The notes under the pieces are model-generated. The model was not told the DNA's origin. It did not search any database and saw nothing but the letters and a program-made list of their open reading frames with translations. From NCBI GenBank assembly GCA_036172665.1, contig CM069875.1:12790001-12854000 (forward strand): 64,000 nt of DNA, read 5' to 3'. A program made the position numbers and the translations under genes. Of this stretch, positions 23,127 through 33,700 are shown piece by piece (positions within the stretch are counted from its first letter, which is position 1; each line of letters begins with the position of its first letter). Source of the DNA: Prosopocoilus inquinatus. Taxonomy: Eukaryota; Arthropoda; Insecta; Coleoptera; Lucanidae.

Positions 23127-24233
23127 AGTTAATTAATTAATTAATTAATTTAATTATGTTTTTTAGACAATTTATTAACATCAGATCTGCATTTGAGTTT
23201 TCTCACAACAAGATTCTGTCATGAATATATACCATGATCACTGCCATGATTTTCAAAGTTTAGTACACAAATCTGAAAAACGTTCTAATGCTGAAAGAAA
23301 TTGATGTCATTTTGACAGATAACTTATCCTTGATAGTTGTTTCCATAGTTATTTCAAACATCGCATTCACTTAATGAGTAATGAGTAAAAAAGAGGTGTG
23401 TAATGCATTGAAACTGTGTAGAGTAAAACAGAGAGTTGTACTAGCACGAAGGTTAAGTACTGGAGGAGTAAATAGCGAGCAGAAAACGAGCTGATTTTAG
23501 GACGCGCGCTCCTCTCCTAGTGTGGCAGAAATAAAGAGCACCACAGACCACAACATGTGTGTGACAAAGTGCGCGATACTCCACATTCCGTTCGTTTTGC
23601 CATACAAAAGGCAGGCGGCTGGACCCGTGGATAGAGTATTAACTGGATGGAGCAAGCCTATACTAGCAATGTAAAATAGGCGGAACCAGTTTTGCCGCTT
23701 CAAAAACCCTACAACGACCTTTTACAACCCATTTTAAATTACGCGCCTTTGTACCTTGTATTATTTTGCATAGGCAGTGTAAATAACAGCTGTGGAGGGA
23801 GTACTCCCTCCGCGATAGCAGCTGTTCTGCAACGACCTTTTACAACTTTAGTAGAAAAAGCGGGATGAATTTGACTGTACTTTCTTTCCAGTTAATATTC
23901 CCTCCCCCCGGCCGGACCGGATTTCAGTAATACGTTGTATGGTATGAGTGGTATGACGTCCTCCAGGGGTATAACTCGATGTCTTTGAAAAGTTTTCCCT
24001 GGACTTGTACAACTAGGCGTATCCTGTACTTCTAAATCCATGATGACGCAGCAAGGTTCGTAAAACTGATATTGCATCTAGCAGGTTGCCTCGTTCCCAT
24101 TTAATGCGCAGTTTGAAATTTCCTCCCCGTAAAAGTAACTCGTGACGTCACACGAAACTTCTGTCCGTGACAGTGAAGTAAATGGATTGCGTTTTAATCT
24201 GTTTGCTAAAACTTAATCTAATTCACAAAAAAA
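23127..24233. other. Gene-free stretch
   Basis: Starts with a short (TTAA)n run at about 23128-23152. Minus-strand frames at 23497-23703 and 23892-24077 have no recognisable motif. No gene is called. Confidence 0.4.
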
Positions 24234-25279
24234 TAGTGTTGTTAAATTACCGGTAATTTATGTTTAATGTTACCTTACCGGTAATGTTATCATAATATTA
24301 CCAATTACAGCTCAAGTGGCGACATCTCGTGTCGGAGTTACTAATTACACATTTAACTATAAAAGTGATTTTTACTTAATTTTCTGTCAATTTGATACCG
24401 AATACGCATTATATTTTTGGCTTTTGTTAAAAATAAAGGTCTACAATCGGGTCAATTCTGTAACATTGATATGCATATCAATTGCTATGCGTCTTCAAGG
24501 TCTTCAATAATTGAAGAGAACTTGAACACGAATTGAAGAGACGCATAACTTATGGATTGCGCGTGCATTGCCAATTTTAAGGTTATCGTGATTTATTTTT
24601 ACTTATAGCGAGAAAGAGAAAAACGAGTAACAATTTGACCTTCCAAATCCATGCTAAAATCACGCTTCTTCTAACCTTTCACTTGACGACAACACGACGA
24701 CTAATTATGGACAATTTTTTATTTTTTAATCCTGCACGCTTATCCATTTTTTTAAAATGCATTTATATTGATGCCCGGAAAATGATATTTCTGCATACGT
24801 AAAAACAGTGATTATTTCTGTGACAACATTTCAATTTGCTAGACAGCAAACTATTAATTTATAATTTATTTATATAATATATAATTTAATAATTAACAAT
24901 TAATTGATATGGTTAGCAAGTGACTTTGCAAGGTCGCGTCCCATATCAATAATTGTTACGTTTTAATAAGTCCATATCAATGTTACAGAATAGACCCCAA
25001 TATTTAATATTATGTTTTTCGACTAAATAAATTCATGTGTAAACGAAAGTAATTTTAGGTTATGAAATATTCATCTCCTTTTTTTAGTATTTACGTTTTT
25101 CCTAAATAATCAAAAATATTCCTTGACCATTTCTTTCATGGGTTTACTTGAATTTTACAAGTGTGTAACTCGAAATTACGTTATCTTGACGATAGAGGTA
25201 ACAAATAAATGTTACTTTACCGGTAACATTGGAAGTTTACATTAAGGTAACGTGATAATTTTAGCAACTCACAACACTA
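24234..25279. mobile_element. TIR element with TTACCGGTAA palindromes and nested MITE
   Basis: The left end TAGTGTTGT and the right end ACTCACAACACTA are inverse, and both subterminal regions carry TTACCGGTAA. A MITE (24447-25000) is nested inside. A partial copy of the end lies at 21348. No coding sequence; the superfamily is not determined. Confidence 0.6.
24447..25000. mobile_element. MITE, inverted copy of the family at 19516
   Basis: Both ends carry ATTCTGTAACATTGATATG or its inverse. Internal blocks such as CTTCAATAATTGAAGAGAACTT match 19516-19900 in reverse. An extra segment of about 180 bases (24715-24895) is inserted relative to the shorter copy. Confidence 0.78.
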
Positions 25280-25289
25280 CTAAAAATGG

Positions 25290-26190
25290 AACCAATTCTC
25301 TAGTCCTATTGACTGTAGGTATAATGTAAAAACCTGGTTATGCCCAACTGAATTTTTCACGTGCGTGACGTGACGAGATATGTACCCTCTTTACCCCCCC
25401 ACCTGATCAAGGCAACCTTCTAAAACTAGATTCATTGCTAGGCGTTTTGCGTTGGCGTTAAAATTCTACGCAGTTGGCCCAATTTAAAAGTATACAGGTA
25501 ATTTGTTTAATTAAACGAACAATCAAATAGCCATCCCGTAACGCGGAGATGAAAAATCGCGTAACCTTGATGACGCAGGAGAATAGGCGGCATCTATTAT
25601 TCCATAAATCAATTATTACAAAATTCATTCTTGACGGATCATATTACAAGCTAAAGCTATTTCATTCGAAATGTTTTACTTACCATAAGTCCATTTTATC
25701 TGTAAGGCCGTATATTTACAGTAATGTTTCTAAGTTATTGCTGGTTTGTGTTCAGTTGTTGTGACTTACAATGTTGAAATGCAGAGCACGACAACAGTAT
25801 ACAGGATTCTGTTTCTTCTTCTTGAGTTTCCTATCGATTTTAACAGGAAATGACAAATATCTATTTAGGTCAACATAATTTTATTGCATGCCATTTTTAA
25901 AGATATATTTTGGTCACTGCTTTGGATATAATTATACGGCACGTAAAGCTCTGTTTAGTCGTTTATATTAACTTTGTTCCAAATCGTTTGTCGTTTTGTT
26001 TACTACGCATGTACTTTTGTTTAATGCGCTCGTGATCGTACAGTGTACAGCTTCTCGAGCAGTTGGAACAAAGCTATTATTGATTAAGACATTTACGGAA
26101 TCCCCAATCCGATTAATCTGATCATTATTTTTCTCACTTTTGCGTGCACGAAGTCTCTGTATCTTCTCTTTCACATTCCTACTCAGCAAC
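25290..26190. other. Gene-free stretch
   Basis: No gene or named repeat was recognised between the TIR element and the hAT transposon. Confidence 0.4.
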
Positions 26191-26594
26191 TATCCAGGCA
26201 GGGTTGCCACAACTAGTAAAAATAATGTAATGAAAATGACTGCCAGATTGTATTGAAATGTAACGAAAAAAGAAATTAGAATAATTACGGTATTTGCTTT
26301 AGTAGTACCCTAATTCTCAATTTTAAGCTAAAGTGGAGCACATATATTCGCGGTTACAGCGGTGGCGGCAGTAACGACAGAGGACATTTAATGAGAAAAT
26401 CAGACTCGATTCCTCAGAAGCTATGTCAAAAGTACAATATTGCTGGCACCTTATGATTGGATATTTACTAATCCATCGCAGAATAAAAGACCAGAATGAT
26501 TACTTTAATCGCAAAATGTATGATGAATAAAAATATGCTTTGACGTTTTTCCAATGAGTGCGCTTAGCTCATTGATGAATAAAAGAACACGCCT

Positions 26595-26940
26595 GTAGTA
26601 GATAAAGAGAGCTTGATTCAGCAAAATGAGGATATATTTAAAGGTCTAGGTAGATTTGATAAGAAGTGTAAAATTATCTTATCAGAAAACTCAATTCCTG
26701 TAAGTAAGCCAGCTAGACGTGTTCCGCTAGTTTTAAGAAACAAATTATATGATAAATTACAAGACCTAGAAAAAAAGGGGTGTAATTGAAAAAGTCAAGG
26801 AAGCGTCACAATGGGTAAATAACTTAGTAATTGTTGAAAAGGCTGATGGTTCGTTACGTTTATGCAAGGACCCTCAGGACCTGAATAAATGTATTAAGAG
26901 AGTTTTTTGAGATGAAATTATGGCAATTAGAACGGATTGA
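26595..26940 (+). pseudogene. Gypsy reverse transcriptase fragment inside the hAT element
   Basis: The plus strand reads as the RT N-terminus of a gypsy pol of the K02A2.6-like group. First comes IPVSKPARRVPLVLRNKL, then, after a frameshift in a run of A and G at about 26772-26785, WVNNLVIVEKADGSLRLC and DPQDLNKCIKRVF. An in-frame TGA follows. No LTR or other pol part is nearby. The hAT element therefore captured this piece, or an old insertion inside it was almost fully deleted. Confidence 0.82.
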
Positions 26941-27154
26941 ATAAGTAGGAGGGTGTGTTTGTTATCCTGCATTAGGATTCTGATGTATTCGGATCTTGTG
27001 TAGGATAACGAACAGATCTGGAGTTAAGGAAAGGGGGTGATTCATTAATGGGAGTAGGGCAGCATTTTGTGTATGTGCTCCGCTTTATTCAAATGGGAGT
27101 AGGAAATAAAAATAGATCACATTTAAGCTCATCTTATAATTTTATTACACATGT

Positions 27155-27373
27155 CAAACAAAAATAAATACTTATTTTTATAATAAATACTATAATGCTA
27201 TAACTACATACAAAATAAATAATTCTCAAATTCAAACAAAAATAAATACTTATTTTTATAATAAATACTATAATGCTATAACTACATACAAAATAAATAA
27301 TTCTCAAATTCAAACAAAAATAAATACTTATTTTTATAATAAATACTATAACTAAATACAAAATAAATAATTC
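27155..27373. repeat. Minisatellite, 78-bp unit, about 2.8 copies
   Basis: Units start CAAACAAAAATAAATACTTA at 27155, 27233 and 27311. The third has a short internal deletion. It lies just downstream of the hAT transposase stop, so it forms the 3' untranslated part of that element. The open minus-strand frame here only reflects the repeat. Confidence 0.9.
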
Positions 27374-27425
27374 TTCTTTGGGTATTTACAAAATTGCACA
27401 TTATTTGTACTTTAATAAATGAAAC

Positions 27426-27875
27426 TTAAAATGTAATTTCCTCTGTAACATCTGATATATCATTCGTTGCATAATTTCTATTTGTTAGAGATTGGGGAGG
27501 TTTATAAGTGAAACATGTAAAATCGTCTAGCAAATATTTTGTATGTAGCAGTGAATTTATGGTAGATATATTTAATTTATTTCGATTTCTTGTTTTTATT
27601 AAGGTGAGTTGAGAAAATATTCTCTCTGCAGCTGCAGATGAATGCGGCAAACAAAGTAAGCCTTTCATAAAGTAGGTCAAATTTGGGAAAATCTGTTCAC
27701 CTACACCATTTCTTAAATTAAAAATCTCACTCCAAAATTCAACTAAAGGTTTTTTATTAATTACTTTAAGTTGATCTGTATCTGGTAAAAGTCTCCATTC
27801 AGAATTAAGTTTTTCAATATCTGTAACTAGTTTGGGAAATCTGTTGGCAATTGGAATTAAAGATTCAGTCATCAC
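27426..27875 (-). CDS. hAT transposase, C-terminal part
   Basis: This 149-residue frame carries the C-terminal hAT dimerisation region, with FPNLTYFMKGLLCLPHSSAAAERIFSQL (given here by its two key blocks LLCLPHSSAAAERIF and LLHTKYLL). The glutamate at residue 84 is the third catalytic residue of the DDE-type active site. It overlaps the upstream frame by 11 bases in another frame, so one indel separates two halves of one protein. Ends TGA/TAA close to the minisatellite. Without a correction or a frameshift event the full enzyme cannot be made. Confidence 0.88.
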   Translation of the reverse strand: MMTESLIPIANRFPKLVTDIEKLNSEWRLLPDTDQLKVINKKPLVEFWSEIFNLRNGVGEQIFPNLTYFMKGLLCLPHSSAAAERIFSQLTLIKTRNRNKLNISTINSLLHTKYLLDDFTCFTYKPPQSLTNRNYATNDISDVTEEITF

Positions 27876-29530
27876 GGGTCACAGAAACTGGATCTAAATT
27901 TTTAAGAAAATGTAAAACTTCATCATCAAAATCAAACCTTGACTGGATTTGCCTGGCAAGCTCTATGTAAAAGTCCAAACACGTTATCTTAAAGTTTCTT
28001 AATTCAGTCATATTAACATTCTGTAAATTATAGATAATAATCTCACATTTTGCTACGTAATAAATTTTATCTATATCATTATAATTCTCAGGTTGAAAGT
28101 TTACTTTATTAAGGGACGACACTTTTTCTAAATATTCACGTTTTAAGAAATTCTTCAAAACAGTTTTGAATAGGCTAGTTGTACGATAATATAATAAATG
28201 CAATTTTGACGATTCACTCTGAAATTCTATGTTAATTTTATTTACAATGTCTAAAATATATGACAGAAAACTAAAATACAGCTTAAATATAGGATTTTGT
28301 AGAGCTTCTACAACGGACGGAGGATTAATTGACAAACACTTATCATACGTTTCATTTGTAAAAAAAAGCAACAATGCTTGCCACTGTTCTAATATGCGGT
28401 CAACAACAGCTTGCAAAGAAAGCCATCTAGTTCCACTTAATTTTAAAAGCTTGTGTTCAGCTATATTCAGAAAATGTTGATATAATTTAAACTCATCTTG
28501 TCTTTTTGAGCTATGTGCAAAGTAAGATACAATATCTCTTGCTAAAGTCTCTACTGAAGTTGGTAACTTTTGACAGGCTGCTGAAGAACACAGTGCTAAA
28601 GAATGACAAGTGCATCCAAGTACATATATATCTGAGACTTCCTTGCTAAATTTTGTCTTCACACTATTTTTATTGCCCTGCATAACTGCAGCATTGTCTG
28701 CTGCAAAGCCTACCAGTTTTGAAAGTGGTATATTATTTTCAATAAGCAAGCATTTGATAACTTGAAATAATCCCTCTGCAGTGCTATTTTGTAGTTTTGT
28801 TAATCCTAAAAACTTATCACGAACACTATTGTTTCCAAAATAACATACTATAACAGTTAGACTTTTTTCAGTAGAAATATCCGTGCATTCATCTATTATT
28901 AAGGAGTACCAATTAACTTTCAAGTCATTTGAGACATTTTTTAAATTTTCGGGTCCAGTAATGTGAGTACAAATACTTGTACCCTTTGTACGGCTACATT
29001 TCAAGTTTTTGGCTACTTCAGAGTCATAACAAACCGATGATATAAATTTTGGCAAATGTTCCAAAATATTAAAGGAAAGATTGTGTTCTGCTAAAAATAA
29101 AATCATTTTTAATTCACCTTCTTTAATTCCTTGTCTCAATTTCTTCTCCTTATTTGAGTTATTCATTACATTCGTAATACTAGGTGTTGCCTTCAACGCT
29201 TTCATTCTCTGAATGTGAATAGAACTATTGCCATGCCTATTAACGTGTGTTATTCCACCTTGAATAACTGTGTGGCAGATTTTACAACAAGCTTTATCAC
29301 TATCTTCGATTAACCACAAGTTATTTGATTCATTTATCCAAGATTTTTTAAATTTTTGTTTAAATACATTGTTATTTGTCTTCCTTTTCTTCCTTTTGGC
29401 AGCTAGAGCCTCGTTACTGTCACTGTCAGCGTCCGAAACTGTATCGCCGTTACAGCTGCGAGAGTGAGATGATTGTTCAGGCTGAACCGCAGTTAGTGGC
29501 TTGCTTGCATTTTGTGTTGCATTAGGATTT
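27865..29530 (-). CDS. hAT transposase, BED finger and catalytic core
   Basis: The frame is open from about 29530 to 27865. Its first part is charged and likely nuclear-localising (KRKKRK at about 29390). A BED-type zinc finger follows, C-x2-C then H-x3-H (CCKIC ... HVNRH). Catalytic aspartates sit in IIDECTDIS (D143, counted from the TTG at 29319) and FAADNAAVMQG (D208), and a CTCHSLALC insertion motif follows. No in-frame ATG precedes the finger and a splice-acceptor-like TTTATTTCAAG lies at about 29536, so the start codon is probably in an upstream exon. An ATG followed by GTAAGT occurs near 29640 but its phase does not join. The closest known group is the ZBED or SCAND3-like hAT transposases. 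Confidence 0.85.
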
Positions 29531-30092
29531 ACTTGAAATAAAAATCTACAAATACAAACATATTAATGACCATATCTTAAATGTATTTATTTCATATGGT
29601 CCACTATAGATATCTATGTACGTACTTACTTTTCCATTGTTAGTACGATTGAGGTTTGAGGCGACAAACCAACTGCTTCTGCTTACTAAACACAGAACAA
29701 AATCAATAAAGGAAATCATTATTATTCTGGAATAACATGTTACCTTGATGACAGTAATTATCACCGAACACGTAATTATGTTGTATAGGCACCAACAGGC
29801 ACAGTTGTATAGGTTAGATGCCCGCAGATGACCGTACGGTGTAGTTGTAGTTATTGTGTAATTGGCTGCTATTTTTATTTTTGTTACCGTTATATTTGAT
29901 AAAAAAAAATAATTTCACGTTCGCCAATCACAAAGCTTGGAATTTCAGTAAAATAGAAATTTATATGTTTGATATTCGCAAAAAGTAATGAAACTGGCTT
30001 GTTTTGAACAATGTAGTAACGACGTAATGACTGCCCCCAAATTGTAATGAAATCGTTACATTTGTAACGATTGTGGCAACCCTGTACCCAGG

Positions 30093-30705
30093 TTAATTGA
30101 GTTCGAGTTTCCATAAACGTCTATACTCGGCCATGACTAAGTGTTTCACCAAACTATCCAGAGATAGAGGCACATGCTGACAACTCGTTTGTTTAGGTGA
30201 CAATTGTGAACTGTGTGGTTTCAGATGGCTGCCATATTTATTTCGTTCATCTAAAATCGATTGATACAGAAGTTACAACATCGGTATTGTTAAATTTTTC
30301 GTCTCTGTGCCATACTTACCTCCACTGCTTGACTAACATTTTTTTCGGTGATTCAAGAAATTTGGCAACACCGTTTTCTATCGTCGAATTTAATTTGTTA
30401 AGGCTGTTGTACATTATACTATTTCTGTTAGGAGAAAATAGTAAAAAAAAAAATGTTAACAAATAAATGTTATGAAACGGACACAAATACATCTGTTTCT
30501 GTACGATTTTATGGTATAACAATTTGTTTTACTGTTTGATACTATCCTAAAACTTGATATACCTTTTTCTGGTATCATTTTATATGATAATGTAAAACAG
30601 GCTTTAGGATTGACCACCTACGCCTTAAGCATTAATTGTATTTTATATGTTCGACGGTTACGTTCGATTTGTCTCATTTGAAAACATTTTTAATTGCAAG
30701 TCGGA
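30093..30705. promoter_or_regulatory. 5' flank of the VKORC1-like gene
   Basis: About 600 bases between the hAT element and the VKORC1 start codon. No TATA box or other site is certain. The open frames here have no motif. Confidence 0.35.
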
Positions 30706-33700
30706 ATGGTTTCAGTAAAGTCACTAAATTTTTTCTTGACTGTGTCTTGCTTTTTGGGCATCGGTCTTTCGATTTATTCGTATCTGATTGAACTGGCTGC
30801 GGAGGATGACAAGAATTACTTGGCCATGTGCGACATAAGCGAACACATCAGCTGCACCAAGGCCTTCACCTCGAAGTAAGTTAATTTAAATGACGAACAC
30901 CACACAGTGTAAATGATTTTTTAAGTATATCAAGTGTTTTACATTTTTGGAAAGGAAATTTTCTTCTCTTCCAAAATGTGAAAATATACAGGGTGGTCCG
31001 TATAAAAAATTAAAAGTTCAGTTAATATCTTATAAACTACACGTCTTGGAAAAATGTAACAAGGAGTAATGAATTCTATGTCAAAAAATGATTTCAAACG
31101 ATTTACATGGTATCTAACAATTCTTTAATGCAGCGTTTTCCAAACTGCGGGGGCGCAGCAAAATAAATATAACAAAATTGAACGCAAACTGTACCTCATT
31201 TATTATGTTATTTTTTTACAAGAGATTGGAGATACATACAGACGCGAGCAATAAATTGTTGTCGTCATTAATAAATTGGCAAAGGTTGGCACTGAACTTG
31301 TATTTTATTAAAACCAAGGAGATAATTTCTAATTTGAAACTGACATTTTTCTTGACATTGACGACCAAAATTTAATGCTCGCGAGTGTACTATACCGTGA
31401 GTTTTTTTTTTAATTTGAAGATACAATGTAAATATACCCATGCTCAGTTTTAGAGAAAAAAATGTGTGAATGTATTTCAAGATATGCAAACACACTTCAA
31501 TAAAACAAATGTGCTATTACTGTCAGTTATGAAATGTAAGGATAAATCTCAAACATTTAAAAAATACTATGAAAGTATTTCATAATTGTTCAGCATCAGT
31601 ATTCAAGTTCGAGATTCGAAAGTAAAGGGGCGGGGGCGTGAATCATAAAGGTGCGTTTAGACTTGAGCACGAACGAGCTGATCATATGCGCACGGCATTC
31701 GTTCGGGCTCATGAGCATTTATTTTCTGGCGCATGGGCTGATCCTGTTGTTCGCGCACCAAATGGACGACAAAATAGCAGCGGCTGTGTAATTGTGATTC
31801 ATAGTTTAATAAAAAAAAAGAAATTCGAACGAGACGTCGACTTTCGTGGCAAACGCCTACTTTTATAAGAGACAAAATAAATTACTCTACTTATTATTTA
31901 GTGTCAGAGAGTTGCCATAAGTAATTCAAAAATGTTAGTAGAATGACTAAAATCGCCCCAAGAAACAATTTATCTTTTTTTGTGCTCCCGCACTGTCTAA
32001 ATTTTCAATATTTAATTTGTTCACTAGCTCCTAGTAGATCATTGTTTAAAAATAATATTTTGCGTTCTTAACATTCCATAAAATAGGCAGTTTTTCATAA
32101 TTCCTATTTCAATTCCTTCAATTAATTCCTTTGAGCACGTACCCGAGACCGACACTAAGCGGATCGCGCTGCCAGCTATTCGCGCATGATGTGCATGCGC
32201 GCATAGATATTTATACTTGAGCGTTCGCGGAGGATCAGTGCGTGCGTGCTCAAGTCTAAACGCACCTTTACAGCTCAAAAGGGGGTTGCGAAACCTAAAA
32301 GTTTGGGAAACGCTACTTTAATGTGTTATAAAATCATCATTTACAAGTAAAAAGAAACAATGAAAACTAATAAGTTAAAAAATATGAGAAGCAAAATTTT
32401 TGAGTAACCACCAATGTGGGGTATTTTCACCTCTATTTAAAATAGTAGCTTGTCGGCATCCCATACTTAAAATAAGAGAAGTTAAGTCATTTTGTTCCAA
32501 TTCGTTTCATATTTCCACAAGCCAACCAGGAAAGAGCCAGGTGCCATGTAAATTTCTTGACCACGTAAATATGACATATTTATCTGTTGCGGTGGCGCTA
32601 CCATTCAACGCGCGATTTTTTTACGCGCCTTTTTAATTTTAATAATTCTCTAGGTTTTCTTCTCCAAACATTCATTTAAGTAATACGTTATATTCTGCAA
32701 AGACTCTAAAATGCTATAATATACATTACAAGTCTACAGAATATAATGTATTACCTAAATAAAAGTATGGAGAAGAAAACCTAAAGAAACGGAAAATCAT
32801 GATTAAGTTATCATATTTACTAGATTTTAAGGTAATAAAACAAACCACATATTACTCTCAAATTACTATATTTAGCTGCAAAAGTAACTGCAAGTAATAT
32901 CTGTTTTTTATTTATTTACCATCAAGTAGGTCATGATTTTATTTTATAAGGTTGCCTGTTAAAGTAAAATTAGACAAATTAATTTCATGTCATTATAACA
33001 TATGCCAAAATGTGACACTTCAAATCAGATAAATCAACCGATGTTGTCAACTCTCAACTTTTAAGGAATATCCGTTTTTATTTAGTACCTATGTTAATTC
33101 TACAAGTCAATTTGTTATGTAAATAATTAATTATTTTATGTCCAAATGGCGAAAATTGTAAGACGCGACATGCAAATTGCTATACAAAAAGCATTTGTAA
33201 GATACCAAACGAACAGGCCAGATTTGGGAAAAATGGAAATTATTGAAAGATGAGAGGAAATTTTTGCAAATCGTTTTTGATTTGTTTGGGGCTTTATCAG
33301 CAGAGACGTAGCTCGACATTCCAACTGCAAACGAAAAACGACTTGTCCAATTTATTCGCAATTACGATGTAATAGTGATGAACAGATAAAACAGCTCGAG
33401 GTTTTCACTGCAATCAAAAGCGATTTGAAACAGAATTTTTTAAAACTTTCATTAGGCTTTGTCAGCAAACATGGCCGCCTTGCATGGGGGACCTACTGCA
33501 AGGTCAGGTCAAGAAGCGATCGTAGGATGTCGCTGTTTTATTTGTTCATCACTATTACATAGCAATTGCGAATAAATTGGACAAGTCATTTTTGGTTTGC
33601 AGTGAGAATGTCGAGCTACGTCTCTGCTGATGAAGCCCCAAACAGGTCTGAAACAGCTGTACAGAGGCTGTTCGAGGATTTCACTGCAATCAAAAACTAT

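Larger units (their letters stand above)
26199..30084 (-). mobile_element. hAT-family DNA transposon, 3886 bp, 8-bp TSD
   Basis: The ends are CAGGGTTGCCACAAC at 26199 and its inverse at 30070-30084. The flanks TATCCAGG (26191-26198) and TACCCAGG (30085-30092) form an 8-bp target duplication with one mismatch, diagnostic of hAT elements. It holds one minus-strand transposase gene, a 78-bp minisatellite, and a stray gypsy RT fragment on the plus strand. It is one of the youngest-looking DNA transposons in the window. Confidence 0.93.

Noticed and set aside
23497..24077. Two minus-strand frames of 61-68 codons
   Set aside because: No recognisable sequence features, no neighbouring exons.
33270..33330. 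Inverted third copy of the hammerhead core
   Set aside because: The box reads CTGATAA on the minus strand and the GAAA side is replaced, so it cannot form the core.
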